In this document: positions 7,067 to 14,437 of the stretch, in pieces
Numbering within the stretch: position 1 is the first letter of the stretch
Layout of the letters: every line of letters starts with the position of its first letter
From: SFHK01 sp045538305
Lineage (GTDB): Bacteria; Bacillota; Clostridia; Christensenellales; Aristaeellaceae
Length of the DNA: 35,860 nucleotides
Direction of reading: 5' to 3'
NCBI GenBank assembly: GCA_045538305.1
Contig: JAZSRC010000062.1
Coordinates: forward strand, 1 to 35,860
Position numbers and translations under genes: made by a program
The notes under the pieces: model-generated
Database searches by the model: none
The model's input: only the letters and a program-made list of their open reading frames with translations
What the model was told of the DNA's origin: nothing

Positions 7067-7690
7067 ATGAGCAATTCACGGTACAGTTCAAACGCCAATT
7101 CGTTTACCAGTCGCAAAATTAGCACCAGTTACATCGTTCGAGTAGCGATTCTGAGCGCACTTAGCGCCGTTTTGTACGCACTTCCGGGCATTCCTGTAAT
7201 CCCACCGATTTATAAACTGGATTTTTCCGGTATTCCGGTGTTTATGGGCGGACTGATGCTGGGCCCCGTTGCGGGCGTCATTATCACAGTGATCAAAGAC
7301 CTCACAGGCCTTATGCATTCATCAAGCGCTGGCGTTGGGGAACTGGCGGATTTTATATGCTCCGTAGCCATGGTTGTACCGGCTGCACTGATATACAGGC
7401 ATACCGAAAAGAAAACGATCAAAATTCTTGCGTTCGTGCTCGGCGTTGTATTAATGGCGGTTGCGGGCGCGGCGGCAAATTACTGGATTCTGATACCGTT
7501 TTATGTATCCGATACCATGACAATTGAAAAAATTGTTGGGATGATTGCGAAAACAATCCCTGCGGTGGACTCTCTTGGGAAGCTCATCTTTTATGCAACT
7601 ATTCCCTTTAACCTTTTAAAAGGCGCTGTCATTGCAATAATCGTGTGGCTTTTAAGCCTGCGCCTGAGCAAGTATCTCAAAATCAGATAA
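7067..7690 (+). CDS. ribU: Riboflavin ECF transporter substrate-binding subunit
   Basis: RibU is the membrane S component that captures riboflavin for an energy-coupling-factor (ECF) transporter. The 207-residue protein has about six membrane helices. The conserved early region is typical of the family: a helix beginning VRVAILSALSAVLYALPG, then YKLDFSGIPVFMGGLMLGP and VIKDLTGLM. The upstream FMN riboswitch supports the substrate. The ATPase and EcfT subunits are not in the window, as expected for a shared ECF module. The hydrophilic N-terminal 25 residues are rich in Ser and Asn. Confidence 0.92.
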   Translation: MSNSRYSSNANSFTSRKISTSYIVRVAILSALSAVLYALPGIPVIPPIYKLDFSGIPVFMGGLMLGPVAGVIITVIKDLTGLMHSSSAGVGELADFICSVAMVVPAALIYRHTEKKTIKILAFVLGVVLMAVAGAAANYWILIPFYVSDTMTIEKIVGMIAKTIPAVDSLGKLIFYATIPFNLLKGAVIAIIVWLLSLRLSKYLKIR

Positions 7691-7726
7691 ACTGGTTTCC
7701 AATACAGAATACGGGAGGGCGTAAGT

Positions 7727-8584
7727 ATGGAAAATAGGATTCTGTTCCCCAGAACACAAGTGGCCGGTATTGATATGCCGCGTATGATTGCCGGTACAAA
7801 CTGGATTCTTGGTTTCAGTCACACGAGCTCCTCAGCGGATGCGCTGATCATTGAAAAAAACCGAAACCGCGAAGCGATTCTGAGAATGCTCAGAGCCTAT
7901 GATGAGTATGGAATTGACGCTGTAATGGGACCTTTTGGCGATAATCCCGTGCTGGGGGATGCCGTCCATGCAGCGGAGGATGAGTTTGGCCATAAGATCA
8001 CCATTGTCGATACGCCCATTGTCAATGTGGATGATTCTGCCGCTGCGCGCAGGGAAGCGGAGGCAAGATTCCGCCAGTCGCGCGATCTTGGCGCAACGTT
8101 CTGCCTCATTCACCATGCAAGCGCTGAGCAGCTGGTAAATAAGAATCTTCGCGCCATGCCAAGGCTGCCCGACTATCTGAAAATGATTCGCGACAACGGC
8201 ATGATTCCCGGCCTGTCCGCCCATATGCCGGAGCTGATTGTGTATTCCGATGACAACGAATACGATGTTCAGACCTATATTCAGATTTACAACTGCATGG
8301 GCTTTTTGATGCAGGTGGAAATCGAGTATATCAATAAAGTTATCTGGAACGCCAAAAAACCGGTTATGACCATTAAATCTATGGCAGCAGGCCGCTGTTC
8401 ACCTTTTGTGGGCCTTACCTTCAATTACGCCACCATTCGTCCCTGCGATATGGTAACGCTCGGCGCGTTCACTCCCAATGAGGTGCATGAGGATGTCGAA
8501 ATTGCACTTGCCGCGATTGAACGGCGTCAGCCGCAGCTGGAGGGCAGAAACAGCCCTGCTAAAACGGAGATTATGCCCAAATGA
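7727..8584 (+). CDS. Conserved-looking protein of unknown function, probable alpha/beta barrel
   Basis: I do not recognise this 285-residue soluble protein. It has no signal peptide or membrane segment. Alternating hydrophobic strands and charged helices suggest a TIM-barrel-like fold: GIDAVMGPFGD, KITIVDTPIVNV, GATFCLIHHASAEQL, GMIPGLSAHMPELIVYSD, KPVMTIKSMAAGRCSPF and CDMVTLGAFTPNEV would be successive strands. The His-His pair, SAHMPE and the KSMAAGR stretch are candidate active-site residues. The start follows GGGAGG. The stop overlaps the downstream phosphopantetheinyl transferase by ATGA, so the two are co-translated, but no functional link is known. Confidence 0.8.
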   Translation: MENRILFPRTQVAGIDMPRMIAGTNWILGFSHTSSSADALIIEKNRNREAILRMLRAYDEYGIDAVMGPFGDNPVLGDAVHAAEDEFGHKITIVDTPIVNVDDSAAARREAEARFRQSRDLGATFCLIHHASAEQLVNKNLRAMPRLPDYLKMIRDNGMIPGLSAHMPELIVYSDDNEYDVQTYIQIYNCMGFLMQVEIEYINKVIWNAKKPVMTIKSMAAGRCSPFVGLTFNYATIRPCDMVTLGAFTPNEVHEDVEIALAAIERRQPQLEGRNSPAKTEIMPK

Positions 8585-9222
8585 TCATTCGCCCGGCAAT
8601 ATTTGTTTCAGTACATGCAGAGGGATGCGCGCTTGATATCTGCGCGCATCCCTGTTTAAGTGATGCAAGAAAAGAAAAGATTACCCGTCTTACAACAGTA
8701 AACGGAAAAATTCAAAGTGCGTTAGCCGAGATTGCCCTGCTTTTGTGCCTGAAATATGCGAAGAAACCGTTTAAACAGGCTCATTACGAATATGGGTATA
8801 ACGGCAAACCATTTTTATTGAACCCTGACGATGGCTTTATTTCGCTTTCTCACGCGGGTTTGACAGGAGCCTGCGCATGGTCGGAGAAACCGATTGGCAT
8901 TGATATAGAAATGGAAAAACGGGATGTGGATAAAATTCGAAAACGGGTTGTATCCGCAGCGGATGATGAAAACATTTCTTTGATTTCGCTTTGGTGCATT
9001 AAAGAAAGCTATGTCAAAATGACAGGCGAGGGGTTATCAAGGCCTTTCACCACGCTTTCAGCAGCTGGCGGAAGGGTAAATGATCAGGAAGGAGCAGAAT
9101 TAGCGAGGTATGCTTCCTTTTCCAAACACAATTGTTGTATGGCTGTATGCGCAAGAGGCGATGTGCAGATGCAGATGCATCATCTGCTTGTTTCAGATGC
9201 CCTGCGTGAGCTGGAGGCATAA
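8581..9222 (+). CDS. Sfp-type 4'-phosphopantetheinyl transferase
   Basis: This 213-residue enzyme should transfer the phosphopantetheine arm of coenzyme A to a carrier-protein serine. The Mg2+/CoA motif GIDIE is at residues 106-110 and the second motif WCIKESYVKMTGEGL at 138-152, with the KE...K catalytic residues at 141, 142 and 146. The size and motif layout match the Sfp group rather than the short AcpS group. No acyl carrier, NRPS or PKS gene is in the window, so the target is unknown; it may serve the general acyl carrier protein. It ends at a strong terminator. Confidence 0.88.
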   Translation: MIIRPAIFVSVHAEGCALDICAHPCLSDARKEKITRLTTVNGKIQSALAEIALLLCLKYAKKPFKQAHYEYGYNGKPFLLNPDDGFISLSHAGLTGACAWSEKPIGIDIEMEKRDVDKIRKRVVSAADDENISLISLWCIKESYVKMTGEGLSRPFTTLSAAGGRVNDQEGAELARYASFSKHNCCMAVCARGDVQMQMHHLLVSDALRELEA

Positions 9223-9227
9223 AAAAT

Positions 9228-9258
9228 CCTGACGTTCGTAAACGTCAGGGGTTTTTTT
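9228..9258 (+). terminator. Bidirectional intrinsic terminator between convergent genes
   Basis: A perfect 9-bp stem, CCTGACGTT (9228-9236) and AACGTCAGG (9241-9249), is followed by seven T residues on the plus strand and preceded by an A-run that gives a U-tract on the minus strand. It separates the transferase gene from the convergent secreted-protein gene. Confidence 0.9.
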
Positions 9259-9865
9259 ACAGAAGCTGGAAGGTGGTCAGCACAGCCTGAGCGACGTCAA
9301 TATCGGTGTCAATGAATGTGAAGATAAAAAGCTGTGTTCCTGCTGCAAGGTAGAACTGATCAACTTTATGGTTCATGTATACGGCGCTGATGCGCAGCAC
9401 ACTGCTGAGTTCCGTTACCTTAAAGGAGCCGCTGTCTTCTGTAAGCTGGATGCCGGGATGGGAGAGAAGCAGTGTTTCCTGATAGCTTTCCATGTTATTG
9501 ATAAGGCTTTCATTTGTGGTTCCCTCAGAGGGGCCATAAATAAGAACCAAGCTTTCGCCTGTGGGCGCCGCGGCAACCAGAACATCGTTTTGTGCGTTTA
9601 CTGAAGAAATAATATCGCGCACGGTATAATAGTCCATAAACGCTTCGGCCTGTTCGATATAGGCTGCGGGAGAGTTTGCCCCAATCGGAGCCCATTCCTG
9701 CGGAACGCCTACATAGTAGTTACCGATTTCGCTTATATAGCCATGAAAGTACATTTGGCCTTCTTCAAGCTCAGCGGGGGTTGTGGCTGCGGGAGCTTCT
9801 TCGGAGTATGCAAATGCGCACAATACCAGACTCAATGCCAGAACAATAGAAATAAACTTTTTCAT
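9257..9865 (-). CDS. Secreted protein of unknown function
   Basis: The 202-residue product begins with a clear signal peptide, a KK N-region then a hydrophobic core to about residue 19, with likely cleavage after AFA. A short Ala/Pro/Thr/Glu-rich linker follows. The mature part is a single acidic domain of mixed alpha/beta character with GNYYVGVPQEW near its start, similar in feel to the small extracellular domains common in gut Clostridia. I cannot assign a family. It has its own promoter and a terminator shared with the convergent gene, so it is monocistronic. Confidence 0.8.
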   Translation of the reverse strand: MKKFISIVLALSLVLCAFAYSEEAPAATTPAELEEGQMYFHGYISEIGNYYVGVPQEWAPIGANSPAAYIEQAEAFMDYYTVRDIISSVNAQNDVLVAAAPTGESLVLIYGPSEGTTNESLINNMESYQETLLLSHPGIQLTEDSGSFKVTELSSVLRISAVYMNHKVDQFYLAAGTQLFIFTFIDTDIDVAQAVLTTFQLL

Positions 9866-9907
9866 TACAGGTTCCCTGCTTTCCGTTTGCTAAAATCTGC
9901 TCCATAA

Positions 9908-9936
9908 AGAATAGCACAGATTGCGTTCAAAATCAA
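9908..9936 (-). promoter_or_regulatory. Promoter of the secreted-protein gene
   Basis: Read on the minus strand, TTGATT (9936-9931) and TATTCT (9913-9908) are spaced by 17 bases, about 42 bases upstream of the ATG at 9865. Confidence 0.65.
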
Positions 9937-9967
9937 CCGGAATTGCCCGTTTTTTCTTTTTCATGCC

Positions 9968-9976
9968 TGGTACAAT
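9968..9976 (+). promoter_or_regulatory. Possible extended -10 promoter for the VanW-domain gene
   Basis: TGGTACAAT is an extended -10 element. There is no good -35 at 17 bases. The leader to the ATG at 10124 would be about 140 bases, in which I see only a small GCATTT/AAATGC hairpin near 10018-10030. Confidence 0.3.
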
Positions 9977-10123
9977 AATGGCGTATCTGTGTGATTTTTC
10001 GGTGAAATAGAAACGAGAGCATTTTAAATGCGATAAAAAGCGAAAAGTACTATTCTTTGTGGAACCAAAATGTGTCAGCAGTCGTCCAATAGACAAATGA
10101 AATGGATGCGGAGGATAAAAAAC

Positions 10124-11218
10124 ATGAAAAAAAGCGTATCGATTCTACTGATACTTACGATGGTATTCGCATTCGTCCCCGGAGTGTCTGCTGCCGCGTG
10201 GGGCAGCTGGGGCGGCTGGGACAGTTGGGGAGGCTCCGGAAGCTACGACAGTTGGGGAAGCTATGATGATTGGGGCAGTTATGATCCGTACGGCTCCGGT
10301 GGATATTCCGTAACGGCTTCCACTCCGCTGTACAGCGCGTCTTCCGCTCAGCTGAACAACATTTATATTGCTGCGGGCCAGCTTGCCAGCATTGATGTGT
10401 ATTACGGACAAATGTTCTCCTTCAACGAAACAGTCGGTCCCAGAACCGCAGAATATGGCTATAAGAGCGCCGTAAACGGACGCGGCGCAAAAGTTCGTGG
10501 CGGCGGCGTAGGCCAGGTTGCAACCACCCTCTATCAAGCGGTACGCCAGATTTCCGGCATTACCTATTATGAACTGGAAACGTGGAACGAGAGATTTGCA
10601 CTGGACTACGTAGACAGCGGATACGATGCTGTAGTTGTGGATTACGCAAATAATAAAGATTTTACATTCCTTAACTATGCGGGAAATCTTCACATTGAAA
10701 TGTGGACCAGCTACAGTGAATTGTTCTGCTCGATTACCGTTGGTTCAAACGGCTCGCAAAGCGGGAATATGATCGGCTACGCATCCATTCCCTTCTCCGG
10801 AACCAGCACCCTGAAAAATAACATCAGACTCGCTGTGAATCGGATTGACGGTACGCTCGTTCCCTACTACAATGAGTTTTCTTTCAACCAAACCGTCGGC
10901 CCCAGAACCGAATCGTACGGGTACGGATCGGCGATCAACGGACGCGGCGTATATGTCGTAGGCGGCGGCGTCGCCCAGGTTGCCAGCGTTTTGTATCTGT
11001 CGCTTAAAGATTTGAACTGCATTCAGTTTACGGAAAAAACGACCTATGGAAGCAAGTACAACCAGTCGTATGTGAGCAGCGCCAGCGACGCCATCGTGAC
11101 CGATTATAAAGCCGGAACCGATTTCGCATTCCGCTACACCGGCTATAAAACGCTTCTTATCAATATGTATATAAATTCCGACAATACTCGCCTGATCTGC
11201 GAGATTTACGAACGTTAA
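10124..11218 (+). CDS. Secreted protein with two tandem VanW-type domains
   Basis: The 364-residue product has a signal peptide (residues 1-23), a Trp/Gly/Ser/Tyr/Asp-rich linker (26-61) and two VanW-like modules. Each has FSFN-x-TVGPRT, a GYGSA/GYKSA segment, NGRG and a glycine-rich GGGV-x-QV motif (residues 127-132 and 281-286). VanW domains occur in glycopeptide-resistance clusters and in many cell-wall proteins; their role is not settled. The family motif is usually GGGxCQ, but here the Cys is Gly130 in the first module and Ala284 in the second. ATG 10124 is chosen because GGAGG lies upstream and the signal peptide starts there. Confidence 0.83.
   Translation: MKKSVSILLILTMVFAFVPGVSAAAWGSWGGWDSWGGSGSYDSWGSYDDWGSYDPYGSGGYSVTASTPLYSASSAQLNNIYIAAGQLASIDVYYGQMFSFNETVGPRTAEYGYKSAVNGRGAKVRGGGVGQVATTLYQAVRQISGITYYELETWNERFALDYVDSGYDAVVVDYANNKDFTFLNYAGNLHIEMWTSYSELFCSITVGSNGSQSGNMIGYASIPFSGTSTLKNNIRLAVNRIDGTLVPYYNEFSFNQTVGPRTESYGYGSAINGRGVYVVGGGVAQVASVLYLSLKDLNCIQFTEKTTYGSKYNQSYVSSASDAIVTDYKAGTDFAFRYTGYKTLLINMYINSDNTRLICEIYER
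10199..10306 (+). repeat. Low-complexity coding repeat, Trp-Gly-Ser-Asp/Tyr linker
   Basis: About 36 codons encode degenerate units around SWG and SYD (AWGSWGGWDSWGG then SYDSWGSYDDWGSYD). It lies between the signal peptide and the first VanW module and is probably a surface-exposed, sticky or wall-spanning linker. Confidence 0.8.
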
Positions 11219-11252
11219 ACGGATAGACTACTGAAAAAACGCATAAATCAAG

Positions 11253-11290
11253 AGAGCGTAAACCCGGATAACCGGATTTGCGCTCTTTTT
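11253..11290 (+). terminator. Intrinsic terminator after the VanW-domain gene
   Basis: The outer stem AGAGCG (11253-11258) pairs with CGCTCT (11281-11286), and the inner stem CCGG with CCGG. TTTTT follows immediately. The minus-strand side lacks a U-tract. Confidence 0.85.
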
Positions 11291-11293
11291 AGC

Positions 11294-11905
11294 TTAGGAC
11301 GGATCGTCGATCATGATTCCGAGAAGCGATGAAAGCTGAATTGCCTGAAGCGTGGTAACGCGAGCTCCACGCAGCGAATCCAACGTTACCGATAAGCCCT
11401 GTATGTCGCAGCTAGTCAGGTTTACATTCTTAAGCGGTGTTCTCGCAATCTCACATCCATGCATTCGGCAGGTTGAAAAGAGAGATTCCTTTAAGCGAAC
11501 GTCGCTGATGGACGCGGTTGAAAGATCGCATTCCTGAAAACTTGTGTTTGTTAGTTTGGAACCGTTCAAATTTGCATACTGCATGACGCACGATTGAAAA
11601 TCTACGTGCAGCATTACATTGTCGATCATATCGATTCCTGTCAGACGGCAGTTTTTGAAGGCGCATTCGCGGAAAGTACATTTCTCAAACGGCAAATTCT
11701 GAAGATCGCAGCCGTCAAATATCGCATGGTGAAAGCTTACACCTTCGAAGGAGCATTGTATAAACGCACAGTTTCTGAATATGGCTTCGTTTATGGCGAT
11801 TTTTCGGGCGTATACATCCTCGATCGCTTCGCCGGACAGTTCGACTCCTTCAATATCGATACCTTCGTCCATGGCATTTTGAACCTGTTCGGAAAAACGC
11901 AGCAT
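11294..11905 (-). CDS. Pentapeptide-repeat protein
   Basis: The 203-residue protein consists largely of A(D/N)LxX-type pentapeptide repeats, for example FRNCAFIQCSFEGVSF, FEKCTFRECAFKNCRL and LTNTSFQECDLSTASI, which fold into a right-handed quadrilateral beta-helix. The repeats run from about residue 36 to 170 and are unusually Cys-rich. Family members include Qnr/MfpA gyrase-protecting proteins, but most have unknown roles and nothing here marks it as a resistance factor. ATG 11905 overlaps the preceding stop as TAATG, with GGAGG seven bases upstream, so it is coupled to the GH127 gene. Confidence 0.85.
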   Translation of the reverse strand: MLRFSEQVQNAMDEGIDIEGVELSGEAIEDVYARKIAINEAIFRNCAFIQCSFEGVSFHHAIFDGCDLQNLPFEKCTFRECAFKNCRLTGIDMIDNVMLHVDFQSCVMQYANLNGSKLTNTSFQECDLSTASISDVRLKESLFSTCRMHGCEIARTPLKNVNLTSCDIQGLSVTLDSLRGARVTTLQAIQLSSLLGIMIDDPS

Positions 11906-13854
11906 TATCTGTCCTCCCGGATCCATACGCACATTTCACCGGTTCCGCGGTTGTTCCATGCGTAATAGGGGATAAGGGTAGCTGTGAATTCTGCCGTAAC
12001 GGGGTCGTGATGATCTGTGTACAGCTCGTATTCGTCCCAGCCTGTTTCCAGCTCACGTATAGCCCTGCATTTGATAGCGGGGATTCCGCCAAGCGCTTCC
12101 AAGTGAACCTTGCTGAATTCAGCGTCCTTGCTGATTCGGATCAGATTCAGGTTCTTTCCGTTGTCAATTTCCTCCATGCAGTACACTACCGGGCCACGCT
12201 GGAAGGCGATTTTTCCTGCGTTGGCGCGAGCAAGGGGATGTGCACGCATGGCCATAACGGGCATGTCCATGGTAAACTCGATCCGGTCGCCCTCGGCCCA
12301 ATCTCGGCTTATGTACAGGTATCCGTCTGCAAGAACGCTTTCGACGTTTTTACCGTTTACGGTGAGCGTGTAGGTCTTTACCCACGACGGCAAACGCAGA
12401 GCGATTGTGAGGCCGTTGAACGCCTTTTCAACGCATACGTGAACGCTTCCGTCCCAAGGGTACAGGGTGTCTACGGAAAGCTGCGCATTTCCGCCGGGCA
12501 TATTCAGTTTGGCGGTGCAAGCGGTGTATAAGGCGAACAGTACGGTATTCTCGCGCGTATGGAATACATAGCCGGGAAGTGAAGAGATCAGGCGGGCAAG
12601 GTTCGGCGGGCAGCAGGCGCAGCCGAACCATTTTTGTCTATCGCTCTTTACGTGCGCAAACTGCTGATTTCTGCGGTTTCTTTCCGGCCAGGATTCCAGC
12701 GGATTTACATAGAAGAATCGATCGCCCGTTAACGACATACCGCTCACTGTGCCGTTATAGATCATCTTATCCATAATATCGCCGTATTCGCCCTTGGCTT
12801 CCAGACGAAGCATTCTGTGCGCAAAGAACATAAGGGCAATAGACGCGCAGGTTTCGCCGTACACAAGGTCGTTGGGCAGATCGTAGTCAAAGGTATATGC
12901 TTCGCCGAAAGCGGACTGTCCGACAGCGCCGGTGATGTACATCTGCTTGCGCGTGATATTCTTCCAAAGGTTCTTAAGCGCAAGGAACATTTCTTCGTCA
13001 AGGCTTTCGCGCGCGACGTCCGCCATACCGCAGTACATGTAATTTGCACGGACGCTATGACCAATGGCAGCCTTTTGCTCCCGAACCGGCTTATCGGCCT
13101 GATAGTATGCATTTCCCTGATATACGCTGTGATTCCAACCGTACTGACGTTTTTGACGGTCGGCTTCTACATTGAAATAATTGGGCGATTGACCGCGTTC
13201 GTCGATAAAATACTTTGCCAGCGCAACATGCTTTGGATCTTTTGTAACGTCGTACAGCTTCATCAGCGCAAGCTCAATCTCCTGATGGCCCGGATAGCCG
13301 CGCAGCTTGCCTTCTTCGCGGCCGAATGTATTCTGAATGTGATCGATAAAGCGCAGCATAATATCGAGCAGCCTGCGTTTGCCCGTCGCTTGATAGTATG
13401 CGACGGCTGCTTCCAGAAGATGGCCTGCGCAATACAGCTCATGATTATCGCGCAGGTTTGTCCAGCGATTTTCAATACCGCTCAGAATATAGAACGTATC
13501 GAGATAACCGTCTTCCAACTGCGCTTTTTCGAGAAGCTCTATTGTTTCATCTAGCTGTTTTTCAACTTCTTCATCCCATCGCCAGATCAGCATATGGGAT
13601 GCCGCTTCAATCCATTTGGCAAGATCGCTGTCCTGAAATACAAATCCGCCATGCGCGTCATTGGAAAGGCGGGCGGCTGAGCGGAAATTGCGCATGCAGT
13701 AGCTGGGTGCAGCATCCGGTACCTGATCGTTAAGCGCCGCCCATTGATAGGGGATAATCCGTTCAGCCGTAAGGTCCATTAGCTCTTTGAAAAACGAATC
13801 GCGAATAACGACATCTTTGGCGTTTACCGGTTGTGTGAATTCCGCCTTATTCAT
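11905..13854 (-). CDS. GH127-family glycoside hydrolase, putative beta-L-arabinofuranosidase
   Basis: This 649-residue cytoplasmic enzyme (no signal peptide) matches family GH127, an (alpha/alpha)6 barrel that releases L-arabinofuranose using a Zn-bound cysteine nucleophile. The GETCAS motif near residues 333-338 supplies Glu and Cys ligands and the CACCPPN motif near 411-417 supplies the Cys pair. Their spacing fits the characterised enzyme HypBA1 (Glu338/Cys340, Cys417/Cys418). Length is normal. The start has GAGGAGG upstream. It lies downstream of a GH27 enzyme and a flavin reductase-like gene, all on one strand with small gaps, consistent with intracellular processing of plant-derived oligosaccharides. 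Confidence 0.88.
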   Translation of the reverse strand: MNKAEFTQPVNAKDVVIRDSFFKELMDLTAERIIPYQWAALNDQVPDAAPSYCMRNFRSAARLSNDAHGGFVFQDSDLAKWIEAASHMLIWRWDEEVEKQLDETIELLEKAQLEDGYLDTFYILSGIENRWTNLRDNHELYCAGHLLEAAVAYYQATGKRRLLDIMLRFIDHIQNTFGREEGKLRGYPGHQEIELALMKLYDVTKDPKHVALAKYFIDERGQSPNYFNVEADRQKRQYGWNHSVYQGNAYYQADKPVREQKAAIGHSVRANYMYCGMADVARESLDEEMFLALKNLWKNITRKQMYITGAVGQSAFGEAYTFDYDLPNDLVYGETCASIALMFFAHRMLRLEAKGEYGDIMDKMIYNGTVSGMSLTGDRFFYVNPLESWPERNRRNQQFAHVKSDRQKWFGCACCPPNLARLISSLPGYVFHTRENTVLFALYTACTAKLNMPGGNAQLSVDTLYPWDGSVHVCVEKAFNGLTIALRLPSWVKTYTLTVNGKNVESVLADGYLYISRDWAEGDRIEFTMDMPVMAMRAHPLARANAGKIAFQRGPVVYCMEEIDNGKNLNLIRISKDAEFSKVHLEALGGIPAIKCRAIRELETGWDEYELYTDHHDPVTAEFTATLIPYYAWNNRGTGEMCVWIREDR

Positions 13855-13869
13855 TGGTATGCCTCCTCA

Positions 13870-14376
13870 TTATTCGTCCGTAGTGTAGCAGGAAGTAATT
13901 TCACCGATAAACATGGTGTGAAAATCATGCTCGGGATAGGCGCGGCTAATCACTTCAGCATCCATTCGGTCGCCGGTCATCTCCTGAACGAGGCGCGTTT
14001 TGCATTCAATATGCAGCCCGCATTCCTTGACGATCGGAGCATTCACGGTTTGCGCTTTTTCACAGGAAATACCGTGGCCGGAAAACTTGTTATGATCCCT
14101 GCCGGATTCTGTGCCGGCAAATGCGAGAGCGTCCTTAAGGTTGTTTGTCGTAGGAATGCTGACTGTGAATTCGCCCTCTTTTAAAAGCATGTCGTGCGTA
14201 TGCCTTTGCGGACGGACGACTGCCATGAACACGGGGCGGTTCCACATATAGCCGATGGAGCCCCAGCCGATTGTCATGGTATTGGGAACGTCTCCGTTAA
14301 CAGTCAGAAATGCCCGACCTTTGGCGAGCGATTCGGTTGCAAATTGGATTGCTTCAAGATATGTTAATGCCTTCAT
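13870..14376 (-). CDS. Flavin reductase-like (flavoredoxin-type) FMN-binding protein
   Basis: The 168-residue protein has the split-barrel flavin reductase-like domain: TMTIGWGSIGYMWNRPVFMA and VRPQRHTHDMLLKEGEFTVS are the typical FMN-contacting strands. Such proteins bind FMN and act in flavin or electron transfer or in NAD(P)H:flavin reduction. It sits between two glycosidase genes with only 15 bases before GH127, so it is co-transcribed, but a link to sugar metabolism is not obvious. The start has GGGAGG upstream. Confidence 0.85.
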   Translation of the reverse strand: MKALTYLEAIQFATESLAKGRAFLTVNGDVPNTMTIGWGSIGYMWNRPVFMAVVRPQRHTHDMLLKEGEFTVSIPTTNNLKDALAFAGTESGRDHNKFSGHGISCEKAQTVNAPIVKECGLHIECKTRLVQEMTGDRMDAEVISRAYPEHDFHTMFIGEITSCYTTDE

Positions 14377-14437
14377 GGTCTAACCTCCCTATGATTTCCT
14401 CGTTCATGATATGCCTATAGTAAAATGCATCGACATA

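Noticed and set aside
10070..10123. Upstream start for the VanW-domain protein
   Set aside because: The extra 18 residues would precede the signal peptide, and GGAGG lies just before ATG 10124.
10199..10306. Short repeats that might be CRISPR-like or a tandem DNA repeat
   Set aside because: The units are degenerate, in frame and inside a coding sequence; they encode a Trp/Gly/Ser linker.
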